61,310 nt of DNA from Curvibacter sp. Lineage in GTDB: Bacteria; Pseudomonadota; Gammaproteobacteria; Burkholderiales; Burkholderiaceae_C. A program made the position numbers and the translations under genes. Shown here one piece after another: positions 52,818 to 61,310 of this stretch (positions are counted from its first letter, which is position 1; every line of letters begins with the position of its first letter). The stretch spans positions 1 to 61,310 of the forward strand of contig JAHRYV010000017.1 in NCBI GenBank assembly GCA_020621965.1, read 5' to 3'. Under the pieces are notes generated by a model. That model was not told the origin of the DNA, did not search any database, and saw only the letters and a list, made by a program, of their open reading frames with translations.

Positions 52818-55241
52818 ATGAAACGCATCTACAAAATCCTGTTCGTCCTACTGGCGCTGCTGCTCCTGGCCGCGGCCGTGGCCGTCACCGCCGGCCTCTG
52901 GCATGCCCGCGGCAAGTTGCCGCAGCGCAGCGGCACCCTGACACTGAGCCGGCTGCAGGCCCCTGTGCAGGTGGCCTGGGACGAACGCGGCGTGCCGCAT
53001 CTGCAGGCACAGAACGAACCCGATCTCTACCGCGCCCTCGGTTTCCTGCACGCTCAAGACCGGCTGTTCCAGATGGAGATGCTGCGGCGCCTGGCGCGCG
53101 GCGAACTGGCCGAGATCCTGGGCCCCAAGCTGCTGGATACCGACCGCCTGTTCCGCACGCTGGAGCTGCGCGCCCAGGCCGAAACCCTGGCGCAGCGCAT
53201 CGACCGCAACAGTCCGGCCTGGCAAGGCCTGGCGGCCTATCTGGACGGCGTCAACGAATTCCAGGCCACGCGGCCCTTGCCGATTGAATTCGAGTTGCTG
53301 CGCATCCAGCCGCGCCCCTACACACCGGCCGACACCCTGGCCATCGCCGGCTACCTGGCCTACAGCTTTGCCGCCGGCCTGCGGACCGAACCGGTACTGA
53401 CCTATGTGCGGGACCAGCTGGGGCCGGACTACCTGCGGGTGTTCGATCTCGACTGGCAGCCGCTGGGCGTGGTCGGCCCGATGGCGCAGCGACAAGATGC
53501 CCCGACCCTGGCCCAGGTCGACTGGTTGACCCTGGCGCGCGTGTCCGAAGTCAGCCACGAAGCCCTGGCGCTGGCCGGCATTCCCGTCTTTGAAGGCAGC
53601 AATGCCTGGGCCGTCTCCGGGCAGCGCACCCGCAGCGGCAAGCCCCTGCTGGCCGGCGACCCGCACATCGCCTACGCCTTGCCGGCCGTCTGGTACGAGG
53701 CGCATCTGAGCGCGCCCGGTTTCGAGCTGTACGGCCATCACCAGGCGCTGAACCCTTTTGCCCTGCTCGGTCACAACCGGCAGTTCGGCTGGAGCCTGAC
53801 CATGTTCCAGAACGACGACATGGACCTGATCGCGCTGAAGGTGAATCCGGCCGACGCCAACCAGGTCTGGCACCGCGGCCAGTGGGTGCAGCTGCACAGC
53901 CGCACCGAGACCATCGCCGTGAAGGGCGCCGAGCCGGTCACGCTCACGCTGCGCCGCTCGCCCTACGGCCCCATCATCAACGAGGCCTACGCCGACGGCC
54001 TGGGCCAGACGCCGGTCGCCCTGTGGTGGGCCTTCCTCGAAACCGAGAACCCCATCCTGGAGGCGTTTTACGAACTCGGCCGCGCCGACACCCTGCCCCG
54101 GGCCCGCCAGGCCGCCAGCAAGATCCACGCCCCCGGCCTGAACATCGTCTGGGCCAATGCGGCGGGTGACATCGGCTGGTGGGCGGCGGCCAAGCTGGTG
54201 CAGCGCCCGCCCAACGTGAACCCGAACTTCATCCTCGACGGCGGCAGCGCACAGGCCGACAAACCGGGTTATTACCGGTTTGCCGACAACCCGCAGGAGG
54301 AAAACCCCGCGCGCGGCTACATCGTCTCGGCCAACCACCAGCCCCGGTCACACAACGGCGTGCCGGTGTACGGCTACTACAACCTGCCCGACCGCGCCCG
54401 CCGGCTCGACGAGCTGCTGCGCCAGGGCGGCACGCGCTGGGACCTGCAGAACAGCCGGGCCTTGCAACTGGACGAACAGACCGACTACGGGCCGCGTGTG
54501 CTCAGCCCGCTGCTGCCGCTGCTGCGCGATCTGGCGGGCGACGCGAGCGAGCGCACCCTGGTCGAGCAGTTGGCGGCCTGGGACGGCCGCTACGCCATCG
54601 ACAGCGCCATCCCCACGGTCTACAACCAGTTCGTCTACGAACTGGCCAAGGCGGCCATGGCGGACGAACTGGGCGCCGTGCAGTTCGGCAATCTGCTGCG
54701 CACCCGCGCCCTGGACCACGCCCTGCCGCGCCTGACGGCGGAATCGCGCTCTCCCTGGTGGGACAACCGCCTCAGCGCAGAGAAGGAAAACCGCCACGAC
54801 ATCGTGCAGCAGGCCTGGCGCGCCACCCTCAAGCACCTGCGGGAGCAGCGCGGCGCCTCGCCGGAGCGCTGGACCTGGGGCCGCAACCACAGCCTGACCC
54901 ATGCCCATCCCCTGGGGCGGCTGCAGCCCCTGGACAAGCTGTTCAATGTCGGCCCGCTGGCGGCACCGGGCGGGCGCGAGCTGCCCAACAACCTGGCCCA
55001 CGCCATCGGCCCGGCGCCCTGGAGCGTGGTGTATGGCCCCTCGACCCGGCGCCTGATCGACCTCGCCGACGCCGGCCAGGCCCTGGGCATCAACCCCGTG
55101 GGGCAAAGCGGCGTGCTGCTGGACCCGCACTACGCCGACCAGGCGCGGGACTACATCGCGGGCCGCTACCGGCCCATGCACCTGGAGCCGGCCGCCGTGA
55201 AGGCCGCCACCCGCAGCACCCTGGTGCTGCGGCCGTCCTGA
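52818..55241 (+). CDS. Penicillin acylase family (Ntn) hydrolase
   Basis: An 807-residue N-terminal-nucleophile hydrolase. It has an N-terminal membrane/signal segment (about residues 5-27), then the precursor alpha part, and the predicted autocatalytic cleavage before Ser261 in the motif EGSNAWAVSG. The beta-chain pocket has the LAGDPHIAYALPAVWYE and LLGHNRQFGWSLT segments typical of the family. Substrates range from penicillins to acyl-homoserine lactones; the sequence does not decide. A GGGAGGAG ribosome binding site precedes the ATG. It follows hpnE after 106 bases, which may be coincidental. Confidence 0.92.
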   Translation: MKRIYKILFVLLALLLLAAAVAVTAGLWHARGKLPQRSGTLTLSRLQAPVQVAWDERGVPHLQAQNEPDLYRALGFLHAQDRLFQMEMLRRLARGELAEILGPKLLDTDRLFRTLELRAQAETLAQRIDRNSPAWQGLAAYLDGVNEFQATRPLPIEFELLRIQPRPYTPADTLAIAGYLAYSFAAGLRTEPVLTYVRDQLGPDYLRVFDLDWQPLGVVGPMAQRQDAPTLAQVDWLTLARVSEVSHEALALAGIPVFEGSNAWAVSGQRTRSGKPLLAGDPHIAYALPAVWYEAHLSAPGFELYGHHQALNPFALLGHNRQFGWSLTMFQNDDMDLIALKVNPADANQVWHRGQWVQLHSRTETIAVKGAEPVTLTLRRSPYGPIINEAYADGLGQTPVALWWAFLETENPILEAFYELGRADTLPRARQAASKIHAPGLNIVWANAAGDIGWWAAAKLVQRPPNVNPNFILDGGSAQADKPGYYRFADNPQEENPARGYIVSANHQPRSHNGVPVYGYYNLPDRARRLDELLRQGGTRWDLQNSRALQLDEQTDYGPRVLSPLLPLLRDLAGDASERTLVEQLAAWDGRYAIDSAIPTVYNQFVYELAKAAMADELGAVQFGNLLRTRALDHALPRLTAESRSPWWDNRLSAEKENRHDIVQQAWRATLKHLREQRGASPERWTWGRNHSLTHAHPLGRLQPLDKLFNVGPLAAPGGRELPNNLAHAIGPAPWSVVYGPSTRRLIDLADAGQALGINPVGQSGVLLDPHYADQARDYIAGRYRPMHLEPAAVKAATRSTLVLRPS

Positions 55242-55312
55242 AGCGGGGCCGCCGCGCTGCGGCGTGAACTGCCGCGCGCGCCGCGGTGCAGCTCAAGCAC
55301 CGGGACCCGGTC

Positions 55313-56023
55313 TCAGGCGGCGCGCAACCGGGCACACAGATCACCCAGATGGCCGACGGTGGCGTGCGGCCGGTGCTCTGCATGCTCCCAGTCATGGCCG
55401 GCCCGGTTGACCCAGACCGTCTGCAGGCCGGCCTTCAGGGCGCCGAGCACGTCGAGTGCCGCGTCGTCGCCCACATGCAGCACCTCGTGCGGCGCCACGC
55501 CGGCGGCGTAGGCCGCGGCGTGGAAGATGCGCGCATCGGGCTTGCCCACGCCGAACTCCTGCGCACTCAGCCCGGCACGGAAATACATGCCCAGGCCGAT
55601 GCGGTGCAGGTCGGCATTGCCGTTGGACACGGCTACCAGCGGAAAGCGTTGCGCCAGCCAGGCCAGCGCGGGGCGGGCGTCGTCGTACAGCTCGACCCGC
55701 ATGCGTTCGGCGATGAAAACCTCGTAGGCCGGTGCCACCAGCGCCGTGTCCTCGCCATGACGCTGCAGGGCCAGACGGATGACCTCCTGGCGCAGGGCGC
55801 GCAGATCGTGACCGAGTTCCGGCCGCAGCTGCTGCACCTCGCGGCGCAGGGTCTGGCGTTGCTCGATGTCCGCCAACAGCGCCGAGGTCCTGGGCGCCTG
55901 CGGCCGCAACCAGTCCTGCAGGGCCAGCTCGGCCCGTGCGATCACGGGCCAGATCGGCCACAGGGTGTCGTCAAGGTCCAGGGAGATGGCCTTGATTCTG
56001 GAGGCGTCGAGCGTGGGAGACAT
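55313..56023 (-). CDS. HAD-family hydrolase
   Basis: A 236-residue haloacid-dehalogenase-superfamily phosphatase. All four motifs are present: DLDDTLWP (nucleophile Asp), the VSNGN motif [10 protein letters not shown] with the motif III Lys, and GDDAALD motif IV. The helical cap lies between motifs I and II. The ATG at 56023 was used because it places motif I about 15 residues in; the frame extends 10 residues upstream. Its substrate is not evident. It is divergent from hemH with a gap of only 19 bases, so the two promoters must overlap. Confidence 0.9.
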   Translation of the reverse strand: MSPTLDASRIKAISLDLDDTLWPIWPVIARAELALQDWLRPQAPRTSALLADIEQRQTLRREVQQLRPELGHDLRALRQEVIRLALQRHGEDTALVAPAYEVFIAERMRVELYDDARPALAWLAQRFPLVAVSNGNADLHRIGLGMYFRAGLSAQEFGVGKPDARIFHAAAYAAGVAPHEVLHVGDDAALDVLGALKAGLQTVWVNRAGHDWEHAEHRPHATVGHLGDLCARLRAA

Positions 56024-56042
56024 GACTGGGCGAGAATACCGC

Positions 56043-57134
56043 ATGGCCTTCAAAAAAGAACCCGCGTATACCCATGGTCAGGCGCCAGCGACCGCCATCC
56101 TGCTGTGCAATCTGGGCACGCCGGACGCCCCCACCCCGGCCGCGCTGCGCCGTTACCTGGCCGAATTTCTGGGTGACCAGCGCGTGGTGGAAATCCCCCG
56201 ACCGATCTGGTGGCTGATCCTGCACGGCATCATCCTGCGCCTGCGCCCGGCCAAGTCGGCCGCCAAGTACGCCAGCATCTGGACCGCGGAGGGCTCGCCG
56301 CTCAAGGTCTGGACCGAAAAACAGGCCCAGGGCCTGCAGGCCTGGCTGCAGCAGCAGGGCCATCACGTCACGGTGCGCTACGCCATGCGTTATGGCCAGC
56401 CGGCCATCCCGGCGCAGCTCGATGCGCTGAAGGCCGAGGGCGTGACGCGCATCCTGGTGCTGCCGGCCTACCCGCAGTACTCGGGCACCACCACGGCCAG
56501 CGTCTTCGACGCCGTCTACCGCTGGGCCGGGCAGGTGCGTTGCATCCCCGAACTGCGTTTCGTCAACCGCTACCACGACGATGCCGGCTACATCGCCTCA
56601 CTCGCCCAGCGCGTCCGCGCCTACTGGCAGGAACATGGCCGGGCCGAGCAGCTGGTGCTGAGCTTTCACGGTGTGCCCGCGCGCACCCTGCAGCTGGGCG
56701 ACCCTTACCACTGCGAATGCCAGAAGACCGCGCGCCTGCTGGCCCAGGAACTGGGCCTGGGCCCGGAGCAATACCGGGTGACCTTCCAGTCGCGCTTTGG
56801 CAAGGCCAGGTGGCTCGAACCCTATACCGAGCCGACCCTGGTGGCGCTGGCGCAGGCGGGCGTGAAGCGCGTGGACGTGGTCTGCCCGGGTTTCACCAGC
56901 GACTGCCTGGAAACGCTGGAGGAGATCGCGCAGGAAGTGCGCGCGGCTTATCTGCAGGCCGGCGGCCAGGACTTCCACTACATCCCCTGTCTGAACGACA
57001 GCGGGGACTGGATCACCGCGCTGGGGCAGCTGAGCGAACGCCACCTGGCCGGCTGGTCGACCCGGCAGGCCCCGCAGGCCGCCGCACTGGCCACCTCGCG
57101 CGCAGCCGCCCTGGCCCTGGGCGCCGACAACTGA
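56043..57134 (+). CDS. hemH: Ferrochelatase
   Basis: Last step of protohaem synthesis: inserts ferrous iron into protoporphyrin IX. The 363-residue protein has the [20 protein letters not shown] start region, the catalytic His in [11 protein letters not shown] and the [15 protein letters not shown] signature with the conserved Glu. The ATG at 56043 is preferred over an upstream frame extension inside the HAD gene. Confidence 0.97.
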   Translation: MAFKKEPAYTHGQAPATAILLCNLGTPDAPTPAALRRYLAEFLGDQRVVEIPRPIWWLILHGIILRLRPAKSAAKYASIWTAEGSPLKVWTEKQAQGLQAWLQQQGHHVTVRYAMRYGQPAIPAQLDALKAEGVTRILVLPAYPQYSGTTTASVFDAVYRWAGQVRCIPELRFVNRYHDDAGYIASLAQRVRAYWQEHGRAEQLVLSFHGVPARTLQLGDPYHCECQKTARLLAQELGLGPEQYRVTFQSRFGKARWLEPYTEPTLVALAQAGVKRVDVVCPGFTSDCLETLEEIAQEVRAAYLQAGGQDFHYIPCLNDSGDWITALGQLSERHLAGWSTRQAPQAAALATSRAAALALGADN

Positions 57135-57141
57135 GACCCGG

Positions 57142-57157
57142 GCCGGGCTAGCCCGGC
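57142..57157. terminator. Palindrome between convergent hemH and GST genes
   Basis: GCCGGGC-TA-GCCCGGC, a perfect 7-bp stem in the 23-base gap between the two stop codons. It has no T-tract, so termination efficiency is uncertain; it may serve both strands. Confidence 0.45.
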
Positions 57158-57814
57158 TCAGGCCTTCTTCGGGTGCCGCAGCGACTCGTAGGCCGGCCGG
57201 GTCAGGCAGGCATGCAGCCAGGCGTTGACCAGCGGAAACTCCGCCATCAGCTCGCGCGCGGCGCGCACCCACAGCAGCACGCTGGCCACGCACAGGTCGG
57301 CCACGGTGAAACGCGCGGCGGCCAGATGCGCCTGGCCGCGCGCCTGCTGCTGCGCCAGGTGCTGCTCCAGCACGCGCAGCGGCACCTTCAGGCGCTGCTC
57401 GGCGGCGTCCGCCATGTCGGGCTTGCGCTGCTCGGCCGGCATGACCAGGCGGTGCATCAGCACGGTCAGGGCGTCCTTCTCGACCTCGGTCACCGTCCAG
57501 AAGCTCCAGCGCAGGGCCTCGGCGTCTTCGCGCGGCGTGGCCGGCACCAGGTTCACACCGTCGGGCCGGCCGTGCTGGCGCGCGATGTAGAGCGTGCAGG
57601 CCATGCTCTCCCAGACCGTGACGTCGCCATCGGGGCGGTGATCGACGATCACCGGGATGTGACCGTTGGGGTTGAGCGCCAGGAATTCCGGCGTGCGCGT
57701 GGCGCCGCCCTTGTAGTCCGTCTGCACATGCTCGAACGCGAGCCCGAGCTCGGTCGCCACCCACATGGGGCGCACCGCGCGGGATGCCTGGATGCCATAG
57801 ATCGTCAATGCCAT
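57158..57814 (-). CDS. Glutathione S-transferase family protein
   Basis: A 218-residue GST with an N-terminal thioredoxin-like domain (about residues 1-80; GLAFEHVQTDYKGGATRTPE, NPNGHIPVIVD, WESMACTLYIAR) and an all-helical C-terminal domain. The Ser in SRAVRPMW is a candidate catalytic residue. The substrate is unknown. It is not closely similar in layout to the GST at 14566-15270. Read toward hemH. Confidence 0.88.
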   Translation of the reverse strand: MALTIYGIQASRAVRPMWVATELGLAFEHVQTDYKGGATRTPEFLALNPNGHIPVIVDHRPDGDVTVWESMACTLYIARQHGRPDGVNLVPATPREDAEALRWSFWTVTEVEKDALTVLMHRLVMPAEQRKPDMADAAEQRLKVPLRVLEQHLAQQQARGQAHLAAARFTVADLCVASVLLWVRAARELMAEFPLVNAWLHACLTRPAYESLRHPKKA

Positions 57815-57880
57815 GCTGGTTCCTTCCGTGAATCAGCCTGCATTCTGCCAAGCTGCCCCGGGGGCCCTGTCACCGGCTTG

Positions 57881-58750
57881 TCAGGCGGCGCGGCGGATGA
57901 AGTCCAGCACGACGTCGAGCTGCGCCGGCACGTTGAGCGCCGGCGCATGGCCGCAACCCGGCACCTCGACCACCTGCAGCCGGCCCTGGCGGGCCGGCCC
58001 TAGGGTGCGCATCCGCGCCACGGTCTCGGGCAGCACCAGGTCGGATTCGGCACCGCGCAGCAGCAGCACCGGGATGTCGAGCCGGTCGTAGTGGTCCCAG
58101 ATCAGGTAGTCGTCCGGATGGTGGACGAACTGCTGCACCATGGCCGGGTCGTAGTGCGGCGTCACCCGGCCATCGGGCAGACGGCGCGTCGAGGTCTCGG
58201 TCAGGTGGCGCCACTGGGCGTCGCTGAGCCAGCCGTAGGGTTTGTAGGCCTGGCGAAAGAAACCCTCGAGCTCGCGCACGGTGGCAAAGGCCGGCGGGTT
58301 GCCCGCATAGGCGCGGATGCGCTCGATGGCGGCGGCGGCCAGCTGGGGCGCGTTGTCGTTGAGCACCAGGCTGCGGATACGCGTCTTCATCCGCGGCTGG
58401 AACAGGCCCGAGGCGCAGACCGTGCCGATGGCCCCGCCCATGGAGGTGCCCACCCAATGGGCCGACTCGACGCCGAGCTGCTCGCACAGCGCGTCGGCCA
58501 GCCGGGCGTAAAACGCCAGGCAGTATTCCGCCTGCGGCTGCGGGCTCCACTGGCTCAGACCGCGGCCCAGGGTGTCGGGGCAGATCACCCGGTAGCCGCG
58601 CAGGCTCAGCGAGGCGGCCAGCTCGTCCATGTCGCGGCCGGTGCGCGCCAGGCCGTGCCAGGCGATCACGGTCTCGTCCCCGGGCACGCCCCACTCCATG
58701 TAGTGGATCTCGCGCCCGGCCAGGGTCAGGTAGTTCGAGCTGGGATTCAT
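57881..58750 (-). CDS. Alpha/beta-fold hydrolase
   Basis: A 289-residue alpha/beta hydrolase. The nucleophile elbow is GTSMGG (about residues 101-106), the oxyanion region is AWHGLARTG (about 30-38), and the catalytic His is in GCGHAPALN near the C-terminus, with the acid in the LLRGAESDLVL segment. Esterase or C-C hydrolase activity is possible. It overlaps livM by 4 bases on the same strand, so it may be transcribed with the transporter genes. Confidence 0.88.
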   Translation of the reverse strand: MNPSSNYLTLAGREIHYMEWGVPGDETVIAWHGLARTGRDMDELAASLSLRGYRVICPDTLGRGLSQWSPQPQAEYCLAFYARLADALCEQLGVESAHWVGTSMGGAIGTVCASGLFQPRMKTRIRSLVLNDNAPQLAAAAIERIRAYAGNPPAFATVRELEGFFRQAYKPYGWLSDAQWRHLTETSTRRLPDGRVTPHYDPAMVQQFVHHPDDYLIWDHYDRLDIPVLLLRGAESDLVLPETVARMRTLGPARQGRLQVVEVPGCGHAPALNVPAQLDVVLDFIRRAA

Positions 58751-59836
58751 CGCAGCGCTCCCCCGGCCGCCCGACGGGCCGCCGCCGCGCGCAGACGGCC
58801 GACCACGCCCGTGGGGAAGTAGTAGACCGAGAGCACGAACAGCAGGCCCAGCCAGAGCAACCAGCGATCGGGCGACAGCAGGGCCGAGAGCTGCGGCAGC
58901 GCCGCGGTGGACTCGCTGCCCAGCCGCAGCACGTCCTGCAGATAACTCTGCGCCACCACAAACAGCGCCGCCCCGATGGCGGAGCCGTAGATCGTGCCCA
59001 TGCCGCCGATGACCACGATGAGCAGCACGTCCATCATGATCTCGAAAGACAGCGAGGTGTCGGGCCCATTGTAACGCAGCCAGAGCGCCAGCATGGCGCC
59101 GGCGACGCAGGCGAACAGGGCCGACAGCACGCTGGAGAGGGTGCGATAGACCACCACCCGGTAGCCGATGGCCTCGGCGCGGAACTCGTTCTCGCGGATG
59201 GCCTGCAGCACCCGGCCAAACGGCGAGTTGACGATGCGCAGCAGCGCCAGCAGCAGGACCAGCGCCAGCACGAACAGCAGGTAGTAGCTGATCAGCCGGC
59301 CGTCGATCATGACCCCGAGCACCGGCTCCTCGAACAGCTCGAAGCTGGGTGAGAGCCAGCGCGGCAGCTTGAAGCTCAGACCGTCCTCACCGCCGGTGAA
59401 CTCCGACAGCTGCGAGGCCAGGGTCTGGAAGGCCGAGGCCACAGCCAGCGTGATCATGGCGAAGAAGATGGCCCGCACGCGCAACGAGAACAGGCCGATG
59501 GCCAGCGCCAGCAGCAGCGACAGCACCAGGGCGGCCAGCAGCCCCACGGCCAGCGCCCCCCAGGTCGGCCCCAGATGCGTGGTGGCGATGGCGATGCCGT
59601 AGGCACCGATGCCGAAGAACATGGTGTGCGCAAAAGCTGACGATGCCGGTGTAACCCAGCAGCAGGTCGAAGCTGGCCACCAGCACCACGAAGATCAGCA
59701 CCTTGGCCGCCACGTTGAGCGCCTTCACCCCCGGGGCGATGAAGGGGCCGGCGGCCAGCGCCAGCAGCAGCAGGACCAGCAGCACGGCCAGGATGCGGCT
59801 GCGCGGCAGGTCGTTGGAGATCAGACGGGCGAACAT
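58747..59836 (-). pseudogene. livM: livM, branched-chain amino-acid ABC permease, broken by a one-base frameshift
   Basis: Inner-membrane permease of a Liv-type ABC transporter. The N-terminal part (59836 down to about 59640, MFARLISNDLPRSRILAV...) ends in the family segment GYTGIVSF, and the rest resumes in another frame with MFFGIGAYGIAI. The expected join SF-AHTMFFGIG is restored if one T is removed from the TTTT at 59632-59635 (AAAA on the plus strand). The repaired product would be 362 residues, normal for LivM. Either a sequencing/assembly error or a recent mutation. It begins 10 bases after livH. Confidence 0.9.
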
Positions 59837-59846
59837 CAGTGTCTCC

Positions 59847-60824
59847 TCAGCGGTTGGCGACGGGGTAGACGCCCTGCGGGCGCCAGAGCAGGATGGCCAC
59901 CATCAGCGCGATGTTGGAGAACAGCGCCACCTTCGGGACCAGGAAGCCGGTGTAGTTGGCCATCAGGCCGACCAGCAGGGCGCCGATCAGGGCGCCGGTG
60001 GTCGAGCCCAGGCCGCCGATGATGATGACGATGAAGATCAGCACATTGACCTGCGCACCCATCTGCGGCACCACGTTCTGCTGGTGGCCCCACATCACGC
60101 CGCCCAGGCCGGCCAGCGCGCTGCCCATGACGAAGACGCCCACGAACAGCCGGCGGATGCGGTAACCCAGGGCCTCGACCATCTCGCGGTCCTGCACGCC
60201 GGCGCGGATCAGCAGGCCGATCTTGGTGCGGGCCAGTGTCCAGGCCTGCACCGCGAAGACCACCGAGCCGACCACCACCGCGATCAGGCGGTATTTCTCG
60301 ATCGAGGCCTCGCCCAGCGCGACGGCGCCGCGCATGCCCTCGGGCAGGGGCAACGCGATCTGCAGCGGCCCCCAGATCACCTTGATCAGCTCCTCGCCGA
60401 TGATCATGCCGCCCATGGTGATGAGGATCTGCTTGAGATGCTGGCCGTAGACCGGGCGCACGATGAAGCGCTCGAAGGCCAGGCCCAGCGCACCGGCCAC
60501 GCCCATGGCCACCAGCATGGCCGACAGCACGGCCAGCAGGTTGAGACCCAGCGCCTGCGAGCCGGTCCAGTCGCCCATGGCGCCGAGCACGCTGGTGGCG
60601 ACGAAGGCGCCCAGCGCGATGAACACGCCGTGGCCGAAGTTGAGCACATCCATCAGACCGAAGACCAGGGTCAGGCCGGAGGCGATGATGAAGATGATCA
60701 TGCCCATGGCCAGCCCGGCGACGGTGAGCGTGAGCCAGGTCGAGCCCGAGCCGATCAGCGGCAACGCAGCCAGGGCCAGCAGCGGCACCAGCAGCAGGGG
60801 CTTGTAGTCGAAGTTCTTGTTCAT
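59847..60824 (-). CDS. livH: Branched-chain amino-acid ABC transporter permease LivH
   Basis: Polytopic inner-membrane permease, 325 residues. It has the family hallmarks: a GLTLVFGLMDVLNFGHGVFIALGAF segment with the conserved Asn-Phe-Gly-His, and the EAA-like loop near GYRIRRLFVGVF. The ATG at 60824 overlaps the livF stop (ATGA), which is why it was chosen over an upstream extension. It would pair with LivM and the LivF/LivG ATPases. Substrate class (branched-chain amino acids, amides or urea) is inferred only from family. Confidence 0.93.
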   Translation of the reverse strand: MNKNFDYKPLLLVPLLALAALPLIGSGSTWLTLTVAGLAMGMIIFIIASGLTLVFGLMDVLNFGHGVFIALGAFVATSVLGAMGDWTGSQALGLNLLAVLSAMLVAMGVAGALGLAFERFIVRPVYGQHLKQILITMGGMIIGEELIKVIWGPLQIALPLPEGMRGAVALGEASIEKYRLIAVVVGSVVFAVQAWTLARTKIGLLIRAGVQDREMVEALGYRIRRLFVGVFVMGSALAGLGGVMWGHQQNVVPQMGAQVNVLIFIVIIIGGLGSTTGALIGALLVGLMANYTGFLVPKVALFSNIALMVAILLWRPQGVYPVANR

Positions 60825-61310
60825 AGGGACAGCCCCAGCAGCGATTGCTGCAATGCCTCGTCCTCGGCCAGCGCCTGCATGGGGCCGGCATGCACCACCC
60901 GGCCGTCGTCCATCACGGCCACGCTGTCGCCCAGGCGCTTGGCGAAGTTGATGTTCTGTTCCACCAGCAGGATGGTCACGCCGCTGGCCTTGAGTTGCTG
61001 GAAGGCCGCGATCATGTTGTCGATCATCACCGGCGCCAGCCCCTTGCTGGGCTCGTCCACGATCAGCAGGCGGCGCGGCTCGACGATGGCGCGCGAAACC
61101 GCCAGCATCTGCTTCTGCCCGCCCGAGAGCTTGCCGGCCGGATGGTTCCAGAACTTCTCCACCGCCGGGAAGAGCCCGAAGATCCACTGCAGGCGCTGTT
61201 CGTCCATCTCGCCGGCGTGGCGCGCCTGGCGCGCGGCCAGCAGCATGTTCTCCTTGACCGTGAGGTCGGCGAAGATGCCCATGTTCTCCGGCACGTAGGC
61301 GATGTCCAGC
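60821..61310 (-). CDS. livF: Branched-chain amino-acid ABC transporter ATPase LivF, 5' part outside window
   Basis: ATP-binding subunit. The visible C-terminal 162 residues include the LSGGQKQMLAVSRA signature, Walker B LLIVDEPSKGLAP and the switch His-region replaced by the family-typical ILLVEQN. The frame continues unbroken to the window edge (codons for LDIAYVPENMGIF), so the Walker A lies outside. It overlaps livH by 4 bases. Confidence 0.93.
   Translation of the reverse strand, partial: LDIAYVPENMGIFADLTVKENMLLAARQARHAGEMDEQRLQWIFGLFPAVEKFWNHPAGKLSGGQKQMLAVSRAIVEPRRLLIVDEPSKGLAPVMIDNMIAAFQQLKASGVTILLVEQNINFAKRLGDSVAVMDDGRVVHAGPMQALAEDEALQQSLLGLSL

Overview
The window looks like chromosome of a high-GC betaproteobacterium, most likely Burkholderiales and probably Comamonadaceae. 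The evidence is the overall protein style, the tRNA-Leu/tig/clpP/clpX/lon block, the hpnCDE set, the xseA-sodB pair and a short GC-rich intergenic repeat of the kind I associate with Comamonadaceae. This placement is from recognition of families, not from a search. No rRNA, IS element, prophage or CRISPR array was seen.

Layout. 1-1511 (minus): start of sodB and xseA. 1782-5609 (plus): exbB-exbD-lpxK-Trm112-like-kdsB, tightly overlapping, then adk. 5684-7744: L-asparaginase (minus) divergent from lexA (plus), with two tandem SOS boxes between them, then a small protein of unknown function. 7822-14503 (plus): a hydroxyacid dehydrogenase, fatty-acid type 3-hydroxyacyl-CoA dehydrogenase and enoyl-CoA hydratase, a Crp/Fnr regulator, a kinase-like phosphotransferase and an acyl-CoA dehydrogenase; then a terminator and a glutathione transferase.

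15324-37483 (minus) is an unbroken 22-kb run of surface-appendage genes. Read in the direction of transcription it holds a complete-looking MSHA type IV pilus set (mshE, mshG, pilins A/C/D/O/P, a large MshQ-like adhesin, then mshI, a PilN-like gene, mshJ, K, L, M, N). It is followed directly by a compact non-classical chaperone-usher operon: two DUF4402-type pilins, a PapD-like chaperone, an atypical 1032-residue usher and a minor subunit. The usher carries an AMIN-like N-terminal region and SdrD-like C-terminal beta domains. This fimbrial operon is the best candidate in the window for a poorly described system.

37572-45060: a conserved protein, a tRNA cluster (Leu-Gly-Cys-Gly) whose Gly and Cys genes show small deletions, then the proteostasis block lon, clpX, clpP, tig and another tRNA-Leu. 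lon has a good sigma-32-type promoter. 45149-49532 (minus): an RND pump and its lipoprotein adaptor, with a strong sigma-70 promoter. 49631-55241 (plus): the squalene genes hpnC, hpnD and hpnE, then a penicillin-acylase-family hydrolase. 55313-61310: HAD hydrolase, hemH, glutathione transferase, alpha/beta hydrolase and part of a branched-chain amino-acid (Liv) ABC transporter. livM is broken by a one-base frameshift in this sequence.
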